From the NCBI GenBank assembly GCA_004194705.1, contig SADC01000969.1, forward strand, positions 1 to 64,000: a DNA stretch of 64,000 bases, read 5' to 3'. Each line of letters starts with the position of its first letter. Position 1 is the first letter of the stretch. The position numbers were made by a program, and so were the translations under genes. This DNA is from Ditylenchus dipsaci (taxonomy: Eukaryota > Nematoda > Chromadorea > Rhabditida > Anguinidae). The notes beneath the pieces were generated by a model, which did not search any database, was not told the origin of the DNA, and saw only the letters and a program-made list of their open reading frames with translations. Shown here piece by piece: positions 46,392-58,065 of this stretch.

Positions 46392-46715
46392 ATGCTGGCA
46401 CGAGTCAAAGAAAAGGCTATACCCAGTCAGGTACTATACACGCTTGTTATTAAGAACTAAAAACTTTATAATGTTTTTTTTCAGGCAAAGGTTTTACTAA
46501 GTAAATGCCTTAACGGAGTTGTCGAGGTAAGAATGCCTTGGCTGCTTTCAGCCAATAAAATTGAGGAGAGCAAAAAGTTTTACGATGAACTTGTGGCATT
46601 GCTCGAACACGCGATTAGGTTGAAGTTTCTTGAAATTGAAATCGAGTTCGTAGAGGTGCAAACTATGAAGAAAATCAAAGGATTTGCTGAATCTCGAGGT
46701 ATTCACCTAGAGTAA
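46392..46715 (+). CDS. Small predicted protein, unknown family
   Basis: Exon 1, 46392-46430, encodes MLARVKEKAIPSQ. A 54-bp intron with a ttttttttcag acceptor leads to exon 2 from 46485: AKVLLSKCLNGVVE, VRMPWLLSANKIEESKKFYD, then a helical stretch ending FAESRGIHLE and a stop at 46715, about 90 residues. A perfect GTAAGT donor (CTAGA|GTAAGT) overlaps the stop, so the frame may instead splice onward to an exon I cannot find. An alternative 25-base segment (gtaagaatg...ctttcag) could be mistaken for an intron but is in frame and open. The protein is predicted mostly alpha-helical. I do not recognise it. Confidence 0.5.
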
Positions 46716-46719
46716 GTCA

Positions 46720-49130
46720 CTTGCCGCACTTTTGATCGACATTTAAGGGATAATTTTTTTCTTACCGAAAATATACTACAAACGCCCCGCAAATCATTTG
46801 TTTCTTAGCGCAATTTTATTATCCCGTAAAATCCTTTTTTTCTTCCCGCAAAAATACTTTTTTCTCACTGCAAAAAAATTTTCTCATCGTATCTTGGATT
46901 TTTAGTCCGAAATTTTATGGGAGTTTGAATTTTATAGTCTGAAAAGAATTTGGATCCTCAGAATCCCACCCCGGAGGGGCTAAAAGTCCCTGAAAGTTGG
47001 TTTTTTAGGGGTTTACAACAAAGGGGTAAACTTATGCAAAAATTCGTTCGGGCGGATCAGAATTCCAGTCCGATGGGCTCAATAGCTCAGAATTTCACCC
47101 TGAACCATCTTAAATCACCCTAAACCATCCTAAACGGCTGTACACGAAGATATAACCGCCAATTTGGTAAGAGGTCCTATTGATAACAGGTCGTTTTGGT
47201 AAGAATTTTTTTTTGATAAGAGGCCCCCCCACCCAACAAGTGCCTAAAAGTGAACTAAGCTGCAAGAAAAACGCCAATTCAACGTTTTTATGCTAGACTC
47301 GGAAATGTCCGACTTGGAAATGGTCGACTCGGAAATGCCCCAGACCCTCTCAGGTTGTGGTATCCTGATTTTCATAAGCAGGTGGTGTTACTCAGGTGGT
47401 AGTGCCTAATGAGTGGTACCCAGTAGTGATATCCAGATGGTGGTACCCAGGTAGTGGTGATCCCATTATACTGCCCAGGTAGTGGTACCGAGCTTGTAGT
47501 ACCCAAGTTGAGGAACTGAGGTAGTGTAGTGGTATCCGGGTAGTGATATTTCGTCTTGTAAAGAACTTTTAAAATTTAACATGTTTTTCTATGATCCATC
47601 TTCATTTCTACTGTATAATCCATGCACCAACTGAACCATGTGGTCGTCCACTTGAATCAAAAAAATTTTTTTACGTTTTTCATGTTTCGGATCCTGTTTT
47701 CTGAACTAATTCGGAAATGCTGAAGATGGTTTGATAGTGGTTAAATGCCATTTTGTAAGATATTTTTTGAGTATTGAGAAATACCGTATTTTCTCTATTA
47801 AATCTCCCGGAGGAGTTATCGTTCAATGCGAAAAAATAAACCTTAAAGATTGTAATGGTGGTGAATGTTGATTTGTTTGCTTCACTTTTTCACATTAAAT
47901 CATTGTTTGATTGAATGGAACGCTAACTTAAAAACTGTGAAAATTGACTTTTTGATAAATCTGAACAAGGTGTAGCGAAAAATCACCTTTTAAGGGGGCG
48001 GGGGAGTTATTAGAGAGGGGGGATTTAATAGAGAAAACACGGTAATTGATTTTATGAAAAGTTGATTTTAATAAAACTAAAAAAATACCCTACAAAACGG
48101 CATTTCACCGCTAACAAATCGTCTTCAGCATACCCGAATTAGTCCAGAAAATAGGTTTTGGATCATGAAAAACGCGAAAAAAAAATTCGATCCAAGTGGA
48201 CGACCACTTGGTTTGGTTGGTCCAGACTAAAAAATTTAAATTCGCGCAAAATTTTCTCAAAACCGAGGTTGATGGTTCGAACCCCTATGGCTGCACAGAA
48301 GACTATCCAGGTTTACCCCCCTTTAGTGAATCCCAAAAAACCGACTTTCAGGGACCTCTAGCCACTCCGGGTAGGATTTCGAGGGATCCAAGTCATTTTA
48401 TATCTGAAAATTTAAGTTAAATTTTACGAAATTTTAACTGAAAATTTCAAAATGCGATGAGAAAAATATTTTGCGGGAAAAAAAAGTGTTTTGCGGGAAA
48501 ATCAAATTGCAGTGAGAAAAAAATGATTCGCGGTAATTTTCGAGAAGAAAGTACCATTCCATTTTAAGCGATAATTAGACTTCTCAAATTGAAGAAGGTG
48601 CAACAAGGATTTCCTATTTCTGGTCGGACTTAGTTGCTAGCTAATAGAGCATTTTTTACAAAACAATATTGCGGGACTGTGAGTTCAAACTTTTCTGCAG
48701 GCACATATACAGCAAAAAGTAACACACTTAGTCAGAGAAGTTACACGAAAAAAAGGCTCGAAGAGCCTCCAAGATGTATTTGCTGAACTGGAACATTTAA
48801 AACTGACTGGTTGTTTTTTGCGGCAAAATTATAGTCTTCAATAGCTTAAGAAGTCTGGAGGAACAATGAAAAAATACCAGAGCTAGTAAACACAGTTAAA
48901 CCTTAATATAACGCACCATTGGTCAATTTCTAGGGGTTATATCGAGGTATAAAAGTGTTTGCAAAGATCTAAAAGATACGTGTACTTTTAGATAACTCTG
49001 AAGTAAAAAATTCTAGCAGTGTTTTTCACATTTTCTTGCGAAAAACTTGGTCTGGCATTTTTATGTAAACCTATTAGGGTTAAAAAAACAGGATTACTAG
49101 TTCTCCTGCTAAATAAATCAGTCAATCAAT
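46720..49130. other. Intergenic; composite repeats
   Basis: 47370-47560 is made of ggtacccaggtagtgg-type words shared with 6520-6680, 56097-56220 and 59830-60010. 47680-48225 is a long inverted repeat (ttttcatgtttcgga, aagatggtttgatagtgg / ccgctaacaaatcgtcttc), also present at 60035-60345. 48893-48945 has a lone CAGTTAAACC-type left end. Confidence 0.5.
47784..48042. mobile_element. CCGTATTT-family MITE inserted in a larger inverted repeat
   Basis: CCGTATTTTCTCTATTAAAT and TTTAATAGAGAAAACACGG between TA dinucleotides. The homologous inverted repeat at 60035-60345 lacks it, giving an empty-site comparison. Confidence 0.85.
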
Positions 49131-49136
49131 TATAGG

Positions 49137-49490
49137 ATGTTGTGCCGCGTGGATGTTTCCACTGTAGGTGTATATGGGGAATTTATTAACTATTCGCCAG
49201 GCTTTGTCAGCTGTTCACACAATCACAACAACTATGTTGTAAGCGTTTTTGGAGCTAAGTCACATCATTTTGACCGACATACACACATGGCATATCGTGT
49301 GATGCATGTACCTTGCATGTACCTTTTGTACGTAAAATTGCAGGTTATCTTATTATTTTCCTTTGTTCACTGTTTTTATTTTATTTTTGCAGGGGATTGG
49401 ATATACGCCTTCCTGTGCATGAGTTTTGTAAATGCGGATGCGAGGAATAATATGCAACTCTTGCTGAATCCAACTGTATGACATTCTGTG
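49137..49490 (+). other. Doubtful open frame upstream of the MULE remnant
   Basis: An open frame of 114 codons with many His and Tyr (SHHFDRHTHMAYRVMHVPC). A tttttgcag acceptor within it suggests an exon break. I cannot tell whether it belongs to the MULE transposase or is chance. Confidence 0.2.
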
Positions 49491-49741
49491 CAGAAAATGT
49501 GTAATGATAAACCGTTTTCATGTATACAAACAAAACTCCTTTGTAAAGCAAATTTAAATTTTATTTACAGCATAAAGTGTGTTTAGTTTATTTTTGACAC
49601 TCGGCGACTTAGAGCTGTGCCCAAAAGTTGTTTATTGGGTCCAAGGTGGTGCTTTGGGTACTAATTCAGGCGAAATTCAGCTTTACCGTGGATTGTTGTA
49701 TGGATGTCGGATTTTGGGCATGACCTCTTGAACGAGCCAAA

Positions 49742-50783
49742 GTAATTGTTTTTGACGCGACCTATAAGAAGACTCCAAGAAAATTCTATCAGGTATAATT
49801 TATTTTATATTATCAGTATAATTTAAAGCGTCTTAGTATTTTACACTGCATGAAATGATTGACGACACATTCTGCGTTATTGGATTCAGCTGGATGCGGT
49901 CTAAAAGTGAAAAAACGTTCCGTCGAGTATTCAAGAAGTTTTTTTTATTTGCCAGCTATTGAATATTGTGTTGATGCTTTCGTTTCTGGTGAATATACAT
50001 TTTATTTACAACATAACCCTCAACCTTAGACTTCGAATCTGGTCCTTCGAATGTTGTGCTGTCGATCTTTCCATGTGAAGTTGCAATACGATGTATATTT
50101 GATTTGTGGCACGCTGAACAGCAATGGGCAAAGAAACATGGAATGGCTCGCTTTTATGTCAATGGGGAATTAAGCGATTGGATTTATTCTATTTTTCAAA
50201 GCTTGCTTATTTGCCTTGCAAAGATGTGCTTTTTGGTTTACATGCGCTGATCAGAGAATACGAGAGAATGGTTCATAATAGAATTGCTTCGGGTGCAGAT
50301 GATCAGAGAGTTACAGGTATGATTTGTATTTGGTTTAAAAAATTATAAATATAATTTAGCGTTTTCAAGTACATCAGGACAAGTACATTTACCGTGGACA
50401 ATGCGCAGCCAAGAAAGCCTCTGTACAGTTTTGATCTTTGGAATGTTAATCAGCATATCATCAAACAGAGGCCAGTTACCAACAACGCCGTCGAAGCATG
50501 GAATAAAGAATACAAGTCCTTTCCTGGCGGTGGCAAACCTGATCGAAGCAAGGTAATTCGACATCAGATGGACGAAAAAGAGGGCGTTCGTCACGCAATC
50601 ATCAGGTTGTTGTTTAAGTTTCGTATGAAAGTAACATATAATCTAAGACATGAGCGAAACCCGAGGAACCTTTTCGAATTATGCGAGCAAAGCACTAAGC
50701 AGAGCAGCAAATTCACTCAACTGTCGTCGGATGGAATGAAATCAGGAAAATCAAACAGACCAGCTCCGATAATGAATTATTAG
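49742..50783 (+). pseudogene. MULE (Mutator-like) transposase, broken
   Basis: Three blocks match the MULE transposase core. Block 1, about 49742-49975: VIVFDATYKKTPRKFYQ, then YFTLHEMIDDTFCVIGFSWM, then RSKSEKTFRRVFK; the first D would be catalytic. Block 2, about 50040-50317: VLSIFPCEVAIRCIFDLWHA, QQWAKKHG, then after a frame change LPCKDVLFGLHALIREYERM. Block 3, 50360-50783: LYSFDLWNVNQHIIKQRPVT, NNAVEAWNKEYKSFPGG, a hallmark MULE C-terminal motif. Two short gt..ag gaps could be introns, but a frameshift near 50160-50175 breaks block 2. MULE proteins cut and paste DNA and duplicate about 9 bp; I did not identify terminal repeats. Probably dead. Confidence 0.75.
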
Positions 50784-50976
50784 CCTTCTTGCGATCAATC
50801 CAAGACTCGTTATGTTACCCAAGGGCGCTAATCCGGACATTGATGAATTTGAAGAGGATGAAGAAGACAAGGAAAACATTTATATTTGATGCCGGATATT
50901 AATGTGTTGTCAATTTTTGATTGAGTGATGTTATTTTATGCATAAAGATTTATTTTGTTGAATTTGTACATTGTTT

Positions 50977-51823
50977 GGTTGCAGTTTCGAATCCCCCCCC
51001 CACGGGAACTGATCAGATCGAGAGATAACATCATATTCGTGTTTCTCCCCCGATTTCATGAGAAAGCCGGCTGTTTTTTTTGGTTCTGAGAAAAAATTTT
51101 TTTCGAACCACAGGGGGGGTATCATGGTTTTTTAGTCAAAATTTGAAAAATTTAAATTGGCGCTTTTGAATTTAAAAGGGAATAAGGGCGTATTGGGAGG
51201 GGAAGGAATAAAAGGGGGCCACTTTTATGGCAGAACATATAAATTTGAATATCTAATTCTTCGACTGCCTCACATGTTTTTCAACTGGGCGTGGCAAAAA
51301 AAGACTCTATATGCATTTTATGGTCAAGAGTACTTCTCGGAATCATGTCTAAGGTAAGTGTGTGCGCGCATCTCTAACTCTCAAGCCCCTGCGCCCCTTC
51401 GGGGGTTGGGGCTTGGAGTTGAGATGTGCACACCACATACCTTAGACACAAATCACTCGAAAGTGACTCTGGATGCATGAAAAAGCTGCATACCAGAGTT
51501 TATTTATGCGGTAGGCCCCAGTATTCAAAACATAGTTCAACATCTTCTGTTAGTGGGCCTGAGTCATTAGTGGCCCTTTTATTCCCTTCCCCTCCAATCA
51601 GCCCTTATTCCTTTAAAATTCAAAAGGCGCCAAATTTAAATTTTCAAATTTTGACTAAAAAACCATGATGACCAACCCTCCTGTGTTCGAAAAATTTTTT
51701 TTTCTCAGAACCAAAAAAACAGCGGCTTTCTCATGGAAATCGGGGTCGAGAAAAGCACGAATATGATGTTATCTCCCGATCTGATCAGTTCCCCGTGGGG
51801 GGGGGGGATTCTGAACTCAAGCC
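50977..51823. mobile_element. 847-bp inverted-repeat element with 8-bp duplication
   Basis: The octamer cattgttt flanks it exactly (50969-50976 and 51824-51831). The ends, about GGTTGCAGTTTCGAATCCCC and GGGATTCTGAACTCAAGCC, are imperfect inverses, followed by arms of about 270 bp (ggaactgatcagatcg, ttggcgcttttgaatttaaa). The centre holds a strong GC hairpin (aagcccctgcgcccc ttcg ggggttggggctt). A half copy lies at 2250-2712. Confidence 0.75.
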
Positions 51824-51904
51824 CATTGTTTAATATTTAGTAAGATACTAGCCCCAGGGGCCGGCGCGCTCCGCGCGCCTTACCTTTGCGTTCGTATAAA
51901 TATT

Positions 51905-54900
51905 GTTTTTTTTGCAGATAAACTTGCATACCAACTGCAGTAGGGAATAAAGCTTGCAGCCCCAACTGTGGCCATTTTGATTTTTGCAGATACCATTGCA
52001 TACCAAATGCAGTAGGGAATAAAGCTTGCGGTCCCAACTGTGGCCATTTTGATTTTCGGGGATATCATTGCATGCCAAATGCAGTAGGGAATGAGGCCTG
52101 CAGCCCCAACTGTGGCCATTTTGATTTTTGCAGATGCCATTGAATACCAAGTGCAATAAAGAGTGAGGCTTGCAGCCCCAACTGTGGCCATTTTGATTTT
52201 TGCAGATGCCATTGCATACCAAATGCAGTAGGGAATAAAGCTTGCGGTCCCAACTGTGGCCATTTTGATTTTTGCAGATGCCATTGCATACCAAATGCAG
52301 TAGGGAATAAAGCTTGCGGTCCCAACTGTGGCCATTTTGATTTTTGCAGATGCCATTGCATACCAAATGCAGTAGGGAATAAAGCTTGCGGTCCCAACTG
52401 TGGCCATTTTGATTTTTGCAGATGCCATTGCATACCAAATGCAGTAGGGAATAAAGCTTGCGGTCCCAACTGTGGCCATTTTGATTTTTGCAGATGCCAT
52501 TGCATACCAAATGCAGTAGGGAATAAAGCTTGCGGTCCCAACTGTGGCCATTTTGATTTTTGCAGATACCTTTGCATACCAAATGCAATAAAGAGTGAGG
52601 CTTGCAGCCCCAACTGTGGCCATTTTGATTTTTGCAGATACCGTTGCATACCAAATGCAGTAGGGAATAAAGCTTGCGGTCCCAACTGTGGCCATTTTGA
52701 TTTTTGCAGATGCCATTGCATACCAAATGCAGTAGGGAATAAAGCTTGCGGTCCCAACTGTGGCCATTTTGATTTTTGCAGATACCGTTGCATACCAAAT
52801 ACAATAAAGAGTGAGGCTTGCAGCCCCAACTGTGGCCATTTTGATTTTTGCAGATACCGTTGCATACCAAATGCAGTAGGGAATAAAGCTTGCGGTCCCA
52901 ACTGTGGCCATTTTGATTTTTGCAGATACCGTTGCATACCAAATACAATAAAGAGTGAGGCTTGCAGCCCCAACTGTGGCCATTTTGATTTTTGCAGATA
53001 CCGTTGCATACCAAATGCAGTAGGGAATAAAGCTTGCGGTCCCAACTGTGGCCATTTTTGATTTTCGGGGATATCATTGCATGCCAAATGCAGTAGGGAA
53101 TGAGGCCTGCAGCCCCAACTGTGGCCATTTTGATTTTTGCAGATACCGTTGCATACCAAATGCAGTAGGGAATAAAGCTTGCCGTCCCAACTGTGGCCAT
53201 TTTGATTTTTGCAGATGCCATTGCATGCCAAATGCAGTAGGGAATGAGGCCTGCAGCCCCAACTGTGGCCATTTTGATTTTTGCAGATACCTTTGCATAC
53301 CAAATGCAATAAAGAGTGAGGCTTGCAGCCCCAACTGTGGCCATTTTGATTTTTGCAGATGCCATTGCATACCAAATGCAGTAGGGAATAAAGCTTGCGG
53401 TCCCAACTGTGGCCATTTTGATTTTTGCAGATGCCATTGCATACCAAATGCAGTAGGGAATAAAGCTTGCGGTCCCAACTGTGGCCATTTTGATTTTTGC
53501 AGATGCCATTGCATACCAAATGCAGTAGGGAATAAAGCTTGCGGTCCCAACTGTGGCCATTTTGATTTTTGCAGATGCCATTGCATACCAAATGCAGTAG
53601 GGAATAAAGCTTGCGGTCCCAACTGTGGCCATTTTGATTTTTGCAGATGCCATTGCATACCAAATGCAATAAAGAGTGAGGCTTGCAGCCCCAACTGTGG
53701 CCATTTTGATTTTTGCAGATACCTTTGCATACCAAATGCAATAAAGAGTGAGGCTTGCAGCCCCAACTGTGGCCATTTTGATTTTTGCAGATGCCATTGC
53801 ATACCAAATGCAGTAGGGAATAAAGCTTGCGGTCCCAACTGTGGCCATTTTGATTTTTGCAGATACCTTTGCATACCAAATGCAATAAAGAGTGAGGCTT
53901 GCAGCCCCAACTGTGGCCATTTTGATTTTTGCAGATACCATTGCATACCAAATGCAGTAGGGAATAAAGCTTGCGGTCCCAACTGTGGCCATTTTGATTT
54001 TTGCAGATGCCATTGCATACCAAATGCAGTAGGGAATAAAGCTTGCGGTCCCAACTGTGGCCATTTTGATTTTTGCAGATACCGTTGCATACCAAATGCA
54101 GTAGGGAATAAAGCTTGCGGTCCCAACTGTGGCCATTTTTGATTTTCGGGGATATCATTGCATGCCAAATGCAGTAGGGAATGAGGCCTGCAGCCCCAAC
54201 TGTGGCCATTTTGATTTTTGCAGATACCTTTGCATACCAAATGCAATAAAGAGTGAGGCTTGCAGCCCCAACTGTGGCCATTTTGATTTTTGCAGATACC
54301 TTTGCATACCAAATGCAATAAAGAGTGAGGCTTGCAGCCCCAACTGTGGCCATTTTGATTTTTGCAGATACCTTTGCATACCAAATGCAATAAAGAGTGA
54401 GGCTTGCAGCCCCAACTGTGGCCATTTTGATTTTTGCAGATGCCATTGCATACCAAATGCAGTAGGGAATAAAGCTTGCGGTCCCAACTGTGGCCATTTT
54501 GATTTTTGCAGATGCCATTGCATACCAAATGCAGTAGGGAATAAAGCTTGCGGTCCCAACTGTGGCCATTTTGATTTTTGCAGATACCTTTGCATACCAA
54601 ATGCAATAAAGAGTGAGGCTTGCAGCCCCAACTGTGGCCATTTTGATTTTTGCAGATACCTTTGCATACCAAATGCAATAAAGAGTGAGGCTTGCAGCCC
54701 CAACTGTGGCCATTTTGATTTTTGCAGATACCATTGCATACCAAATGCAGTAGGGAATAAAGCTTGCGGTCCCAACTGTGGCCATTTTGATTTTTGCAGA
54801 TACCGTTGCATACCAAATACAATAAAGAGTGAGGCTTGCAGCCCCAACTGTGGCCATTTTGATTTTTGCAGATACCGTTGCATACCAAATGCAATAAGGA

Positions 54901-54930
54901 ATGAAGCTTGCAGCCCCTACTGTGGATAGT
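51905..54930. repeat. 72-bp satellite, about 42 copies
   Basis: Units contain gtggccattttgatttttgc, agat(a/g)cc(a/g/t)ttgcatacc, aaatgcagtagggaataaag, cttgcggtcccaact. A second common variant has aatgcaataaagagtgagg. Because 72 is divisible by three, long open frames appear on both strands. A rare variant (gattttcggggatatcattg) recurs at 52051, 53060 and 54141, intervals of 14 and 15 units plus one base, and each carries a one-base insertion after the first. A TGA interrupts the plus frame at about 52140. It is a tandem repeat with higher-order structure, not a gene. Confidence 0.9.
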
Positions 54931-54959
54931 AAGGATAAATGAATAAGGGACTGACACCT

Positions 54960-55520
54960 TCAGAGCTAAATGCAAAGGCATAATGCACTGGAAAGAGGAG
55001 CGCTTCGCGCTCCTTGCTTTTTTGTGAATGTTTGACACCATCCAATTGGACTAATTCAACCAGATGAACCAATCCAACCAGATCGATCAATACAATTGGA
55101 CTCATCCAACCAATTGGATTGATTCAACCAGCTGAACCAATTCAACCAGATGGATCAATCCAATTGAACTGATCCAATAATTGGATTGATTCAACCAGCT
55201 GAACCAATCCAACCAGATGGATCAATACAACTGGACTGATCCAACCAATTGGATTGATTCAACCAGCTGAACCAATTCAACCAGATGGATCAATCCAATT
55301 GAACTGATCCAATAATTGGATTAATTCAACCAGCTGAACCAATCCAACCAGCTGAATCAGTACAATTGGACTGATCCATCCAACTGAATTGATTCAAGCA
55401 GCTGAATCAATTCAACCAGATGGATCAATACAACTGGACTGATTCAACCAGCTGAACTAATCCAACCAGTACAATTGTACAATCAATACAATTGTACTGA
55501 TCCAACCAATTGATTCAGCC
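54960..55520. repeat. Degenerate caaccag/ccaattgga tandem repeat
   Basis: 55039-55505 is built of words like gattcaaccagctgaaccaa, tccaaccagatggatcaat and ccaattgga, with larger blocks repeating at about 120 bp. It lies directly against the foldback that follows. A gcgcttcgcgc hairpin sits at about 55000. Confidence 0.75.
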
Positions 55521-55521
55521 A

Positions 55522-56790
55522 CAGCTGACGGACAAAGCTTTTTTTGCTGCAAAAAGACTTTTTTTTGCTGCAAAAAGACTTTTTTTGCTGCAAAAATTAG
55601 TTGATGCAAAAAGTCTTTTTTTTGCTGCAAAAAAACTTTTTTTTTGCTGCAAAAATTAGTTGATGCAAAAAGACTTTTTTTTGCTGCAAAAATTAGTTGA
55701 TGCAAAAAGTCTTTTTTTTGCTGCAAAAAAACTTTTTTTTGCTGCAAAAAGTCTTTTTTTCGCTGCAAAAAGACTTTTTTTTGCTGCAAATATTTTTGCT
55801 GCAAAAAGACTTTTTTTTGCTGCAAAAATTCTTTTTTTCGCTGCAAAAAGACTTTTTTTTGCTGCAAATCGGCTTTTTTTTGCTGCAAATCGGCTTTTTC
55901 TGGTCCAAACTATTTTAGCTGTAATTTTGGCGTGCGGTCGATTGGTCCACGGTCAATTGCTCCACGGTTCTATTACCTGTTTTTTACACTAATTCGAGCA
56001 TTCTAAAGAGGGTTTGATAATAGTAAAATTCCATTTTGTGGGGTAATTTATAGTTTCGTTAAAATTGCTGGAATGACCCTGAAAGCTGAACTGGTGTTAA
56101 GGTAGTAGTACGGTACTAGTACCAAGGCATTGACCAGGTACCGGTATTCAGGAGTAGAAGTGCCTAGGTAGCAGTGCTTGGGTGGTGGTTGTTTCTAGGT
56201 GGTACCCAGGTTGTTTATTAGACCATAAAAAGTTTGATCCAAGTGGACGACCACTTGGTTTGGTTGGTGCGTGGATTAACCAGTAGGGTTAAGGCTGAAT
56301 TATCGAAAAACTGTTAAAGTAATAGAAGTTCTTCACAAGACAAAAAAGAATTTAATTTGAAAATAATTTGTGGACCAATTGACCTGTGGACCAATTGACC
56401 GTGGATCAATTGACCGTGGAGCAATTGACCGTGGACCAATCGACCGCACGCCAAAATTACAGCTAAAATAGTTTGGACCAGAAAAAGCCGATTTGCAGCA
56501 AAAAAAAGCCGATTTGCAGCAAAAAAAAGTCTTTTTGCAGCGAAAAAAAGAATTTTTGCAGCAAAAAAAAGTTTTTTTGCAGCAAAAAAAAGACTTTTTG
56601 CAGCAAAAATATTTGCAGCAAAAAAAAGTCTTTTTGCAGCGAAAAAAAGACTTTTTGCAGCAAAAAAAAAGTTTTTTTGCAGCAAAAAAAAGACTTTTTG
56701 CATCAACTAATTTTTGCAGCAAAAAAAAGTCTTTTTGCAGCAAAAAAAGTCTTTTTGCAGCAAAAAAAGCTTTGTCCACAGCTGACACGA
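55522..56790. mobile_element. Foldback element with ttttttgctgcaaaaag arms
   Basis: The left arm (55522-55965) and right arm (about 56385-56790) are inverted. Each has a block of about 20-bp tandem units (gactttttttgctgcaaaaa) with variants (ttagttgatgcaa, cggctttttt), then a shared non-repeated inner part (tttggcgtgcggtcgattgg, ggtcaattg). The ends are near gacaaagctttttttgctgc / aaaagctttgtccacagctg. No duplication defined. Both strands are open by composition; not coding. Confidence 0.7.
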
Positions 56791-56849
56791 CCACCCACCA
56801 CAGCACAAAACCTAAGAATGAATGAAAAGACTGACACAATTGCTTATAT

Positions 56850-57145
56850 ACCCCAAATGACTACGAAATAATTTTTTGGTCTCGAAAGGAAATGATTTTC
56901 AAACGCAATTGTGTCCGGACACACAGACAGACAGACGGACACTCCTTTAGTAGTAGTGGGGACTACAAACCAAAATAAAAAAGACAAAAATAAGAAATGT
57001 CGCGCGAAAAAAATTCAGTAAAAAAAGAGGAATGTCGCGCGACAAAATTTGATAAACGGAAGAATGTCGCGCGACAAAATTTTCAAAAAGGAAAAATTCT
57101 CGCGCGACAAATTTCTCAAAAAAAGATTATTGTCCGGTTGCCATT
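56850..57145. repeat. Short tandem gaatgtcgcgcgacaaa units
   Basis: 56995-57115 has four imperfect units of about 33 bp containing tgtcgcgcgacaaaatttt, itself a palindrome (tcgcgcga). acagacagacagacgg lies at 56923-56940. No gene. Confidence 0.6.
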
Positions 57146-57159
57146 TTTTCTGGGGTGGT

Positions 57160-58065
57160 ACTTTCTTTTAGCGTCAAAAGACGCTTTTCTAGCGTCAAAA
57201 TACTTTTTTCTAGCGTCAAAATTTTTCTAGCGTCAAAATACGTTTTTCTAGCGTCAAAATACGCCATTCTAGCGTCAAAATACGCTATTCTAGCGTCAAA
57301 AGCCAGACCCTTTTCATCTGCCATCAAAATGAATTTTTGCCGTGAAAATGCTTTTCTGCCGTGTAATAGCTTTTTCTGCCATAAAAATACTTCTTTCTAC
57401 CTTCAAAACTTCCACTGTCAAAGATGTGGTCGTTATTTCCTGTTTTATTTCCTTTTCATTCTACTCAATCCCTATTCCCACATCTTCAAAATTATACTCT
57501 ACGCCACATGATTCAGACCAGACAACTTTTATTCCAAATACCACACTCCAAGAACAAAGCGATAACAATGAAAACAAAACATATGGACATAGCACATCCT
57601 CCTCTTCACAGCAGGCCAAACAGTAACAGCAGCTAAAGTATAGTTACCGAGTTTCGCTGTAGCTGTTGGATAAGAGGCGTTGACCATACCAGACAGAACT
57701 ACCAGACATACCAGACAAAACAAATAAACACGAACTTGGTCCACGATCCTTTGTTCAGCTGCATCCATTGTTCGAGGCAGTTTTCATCTTCAAAGTGGGC
57801 GATAGGATGATAGTTCAGACCAAATTGACGCTTTCTCACTTGTCCAATCTCAATGAAGGCTTCCATGTTGGCTGATCAACTGAAATTAAGAATGAACACC
57901 CGTGAAACACATAGAAACAAGAAATGGCATATGAGAACAAAATTTGACGCTAGAATAGCGTATTTTGACGCTAGAAAAACGTATTTTGACGCTAGAAAAA
58001 TTTTGACGCTAGAAAAAAGTATTTTGGCGCTAGAAAAGTGTCTTTTGACGCTAGAAAAAAGTATT
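57160..58065. mobile_element. Foldback element with ctagcgtcaaaatac arms enclosing a possible gene
   Basis: The left arm, 57162-57303, is eight or so 17-18-bp units (ttctagcgtcaaaatac); the right arm, 57944-58063, is the inverse (gacgctagaaaaacgtatttt). The core of about 640 bp holds a candidate two-exon gene on the minus strand and degenerate ttctgccgtgaaaatgc-type units. Confidence 0.65.
57461..57866 (-). CDS. Candidate two-exon gene inside the foldback core
   Basis: Exon 1, 57866-57712, reads MEAFIEIGQVRKRQFGLNYH, PIAHFEDENCLEQWMQLNKG, SWTKFVFICFV and ends at a CTG|GTATGT donor. Exon 2, 57632-57461, follows an actttag acceptor in the right phase and ends in a stop, giving 108 residues. 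It includes a Cys cluster (CCCYCLACCEEE) and a hydrophobic stretch (VLFSLLSLCSWSVVFGIKVV), so a membrane protein is possible. The first exon looks coding; the second could be chance, since it is only 57 codons. Family unknown. No other gene is visible in the core. Confidence 0.3.

Noticed and set aside
51848..54929. Open frames of 242 to 930 codons on both strands
   Set aside because: They are products of a 72-bp tandem repeat whose length is divisible by three; frames shift at rare one-base insertions and no splice or start context is present.
51900..54930. CRISPR-like array
   Set aside because: Units are directly tandem with no unique spacers, and the genome is eukaryotic.
55457..56871. 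Lys/Phe-rich open frames on both strands
   Set aside because: Low-complexity translation of tandem ctttttttgctgcaaaaa arms; both strands are equally open.
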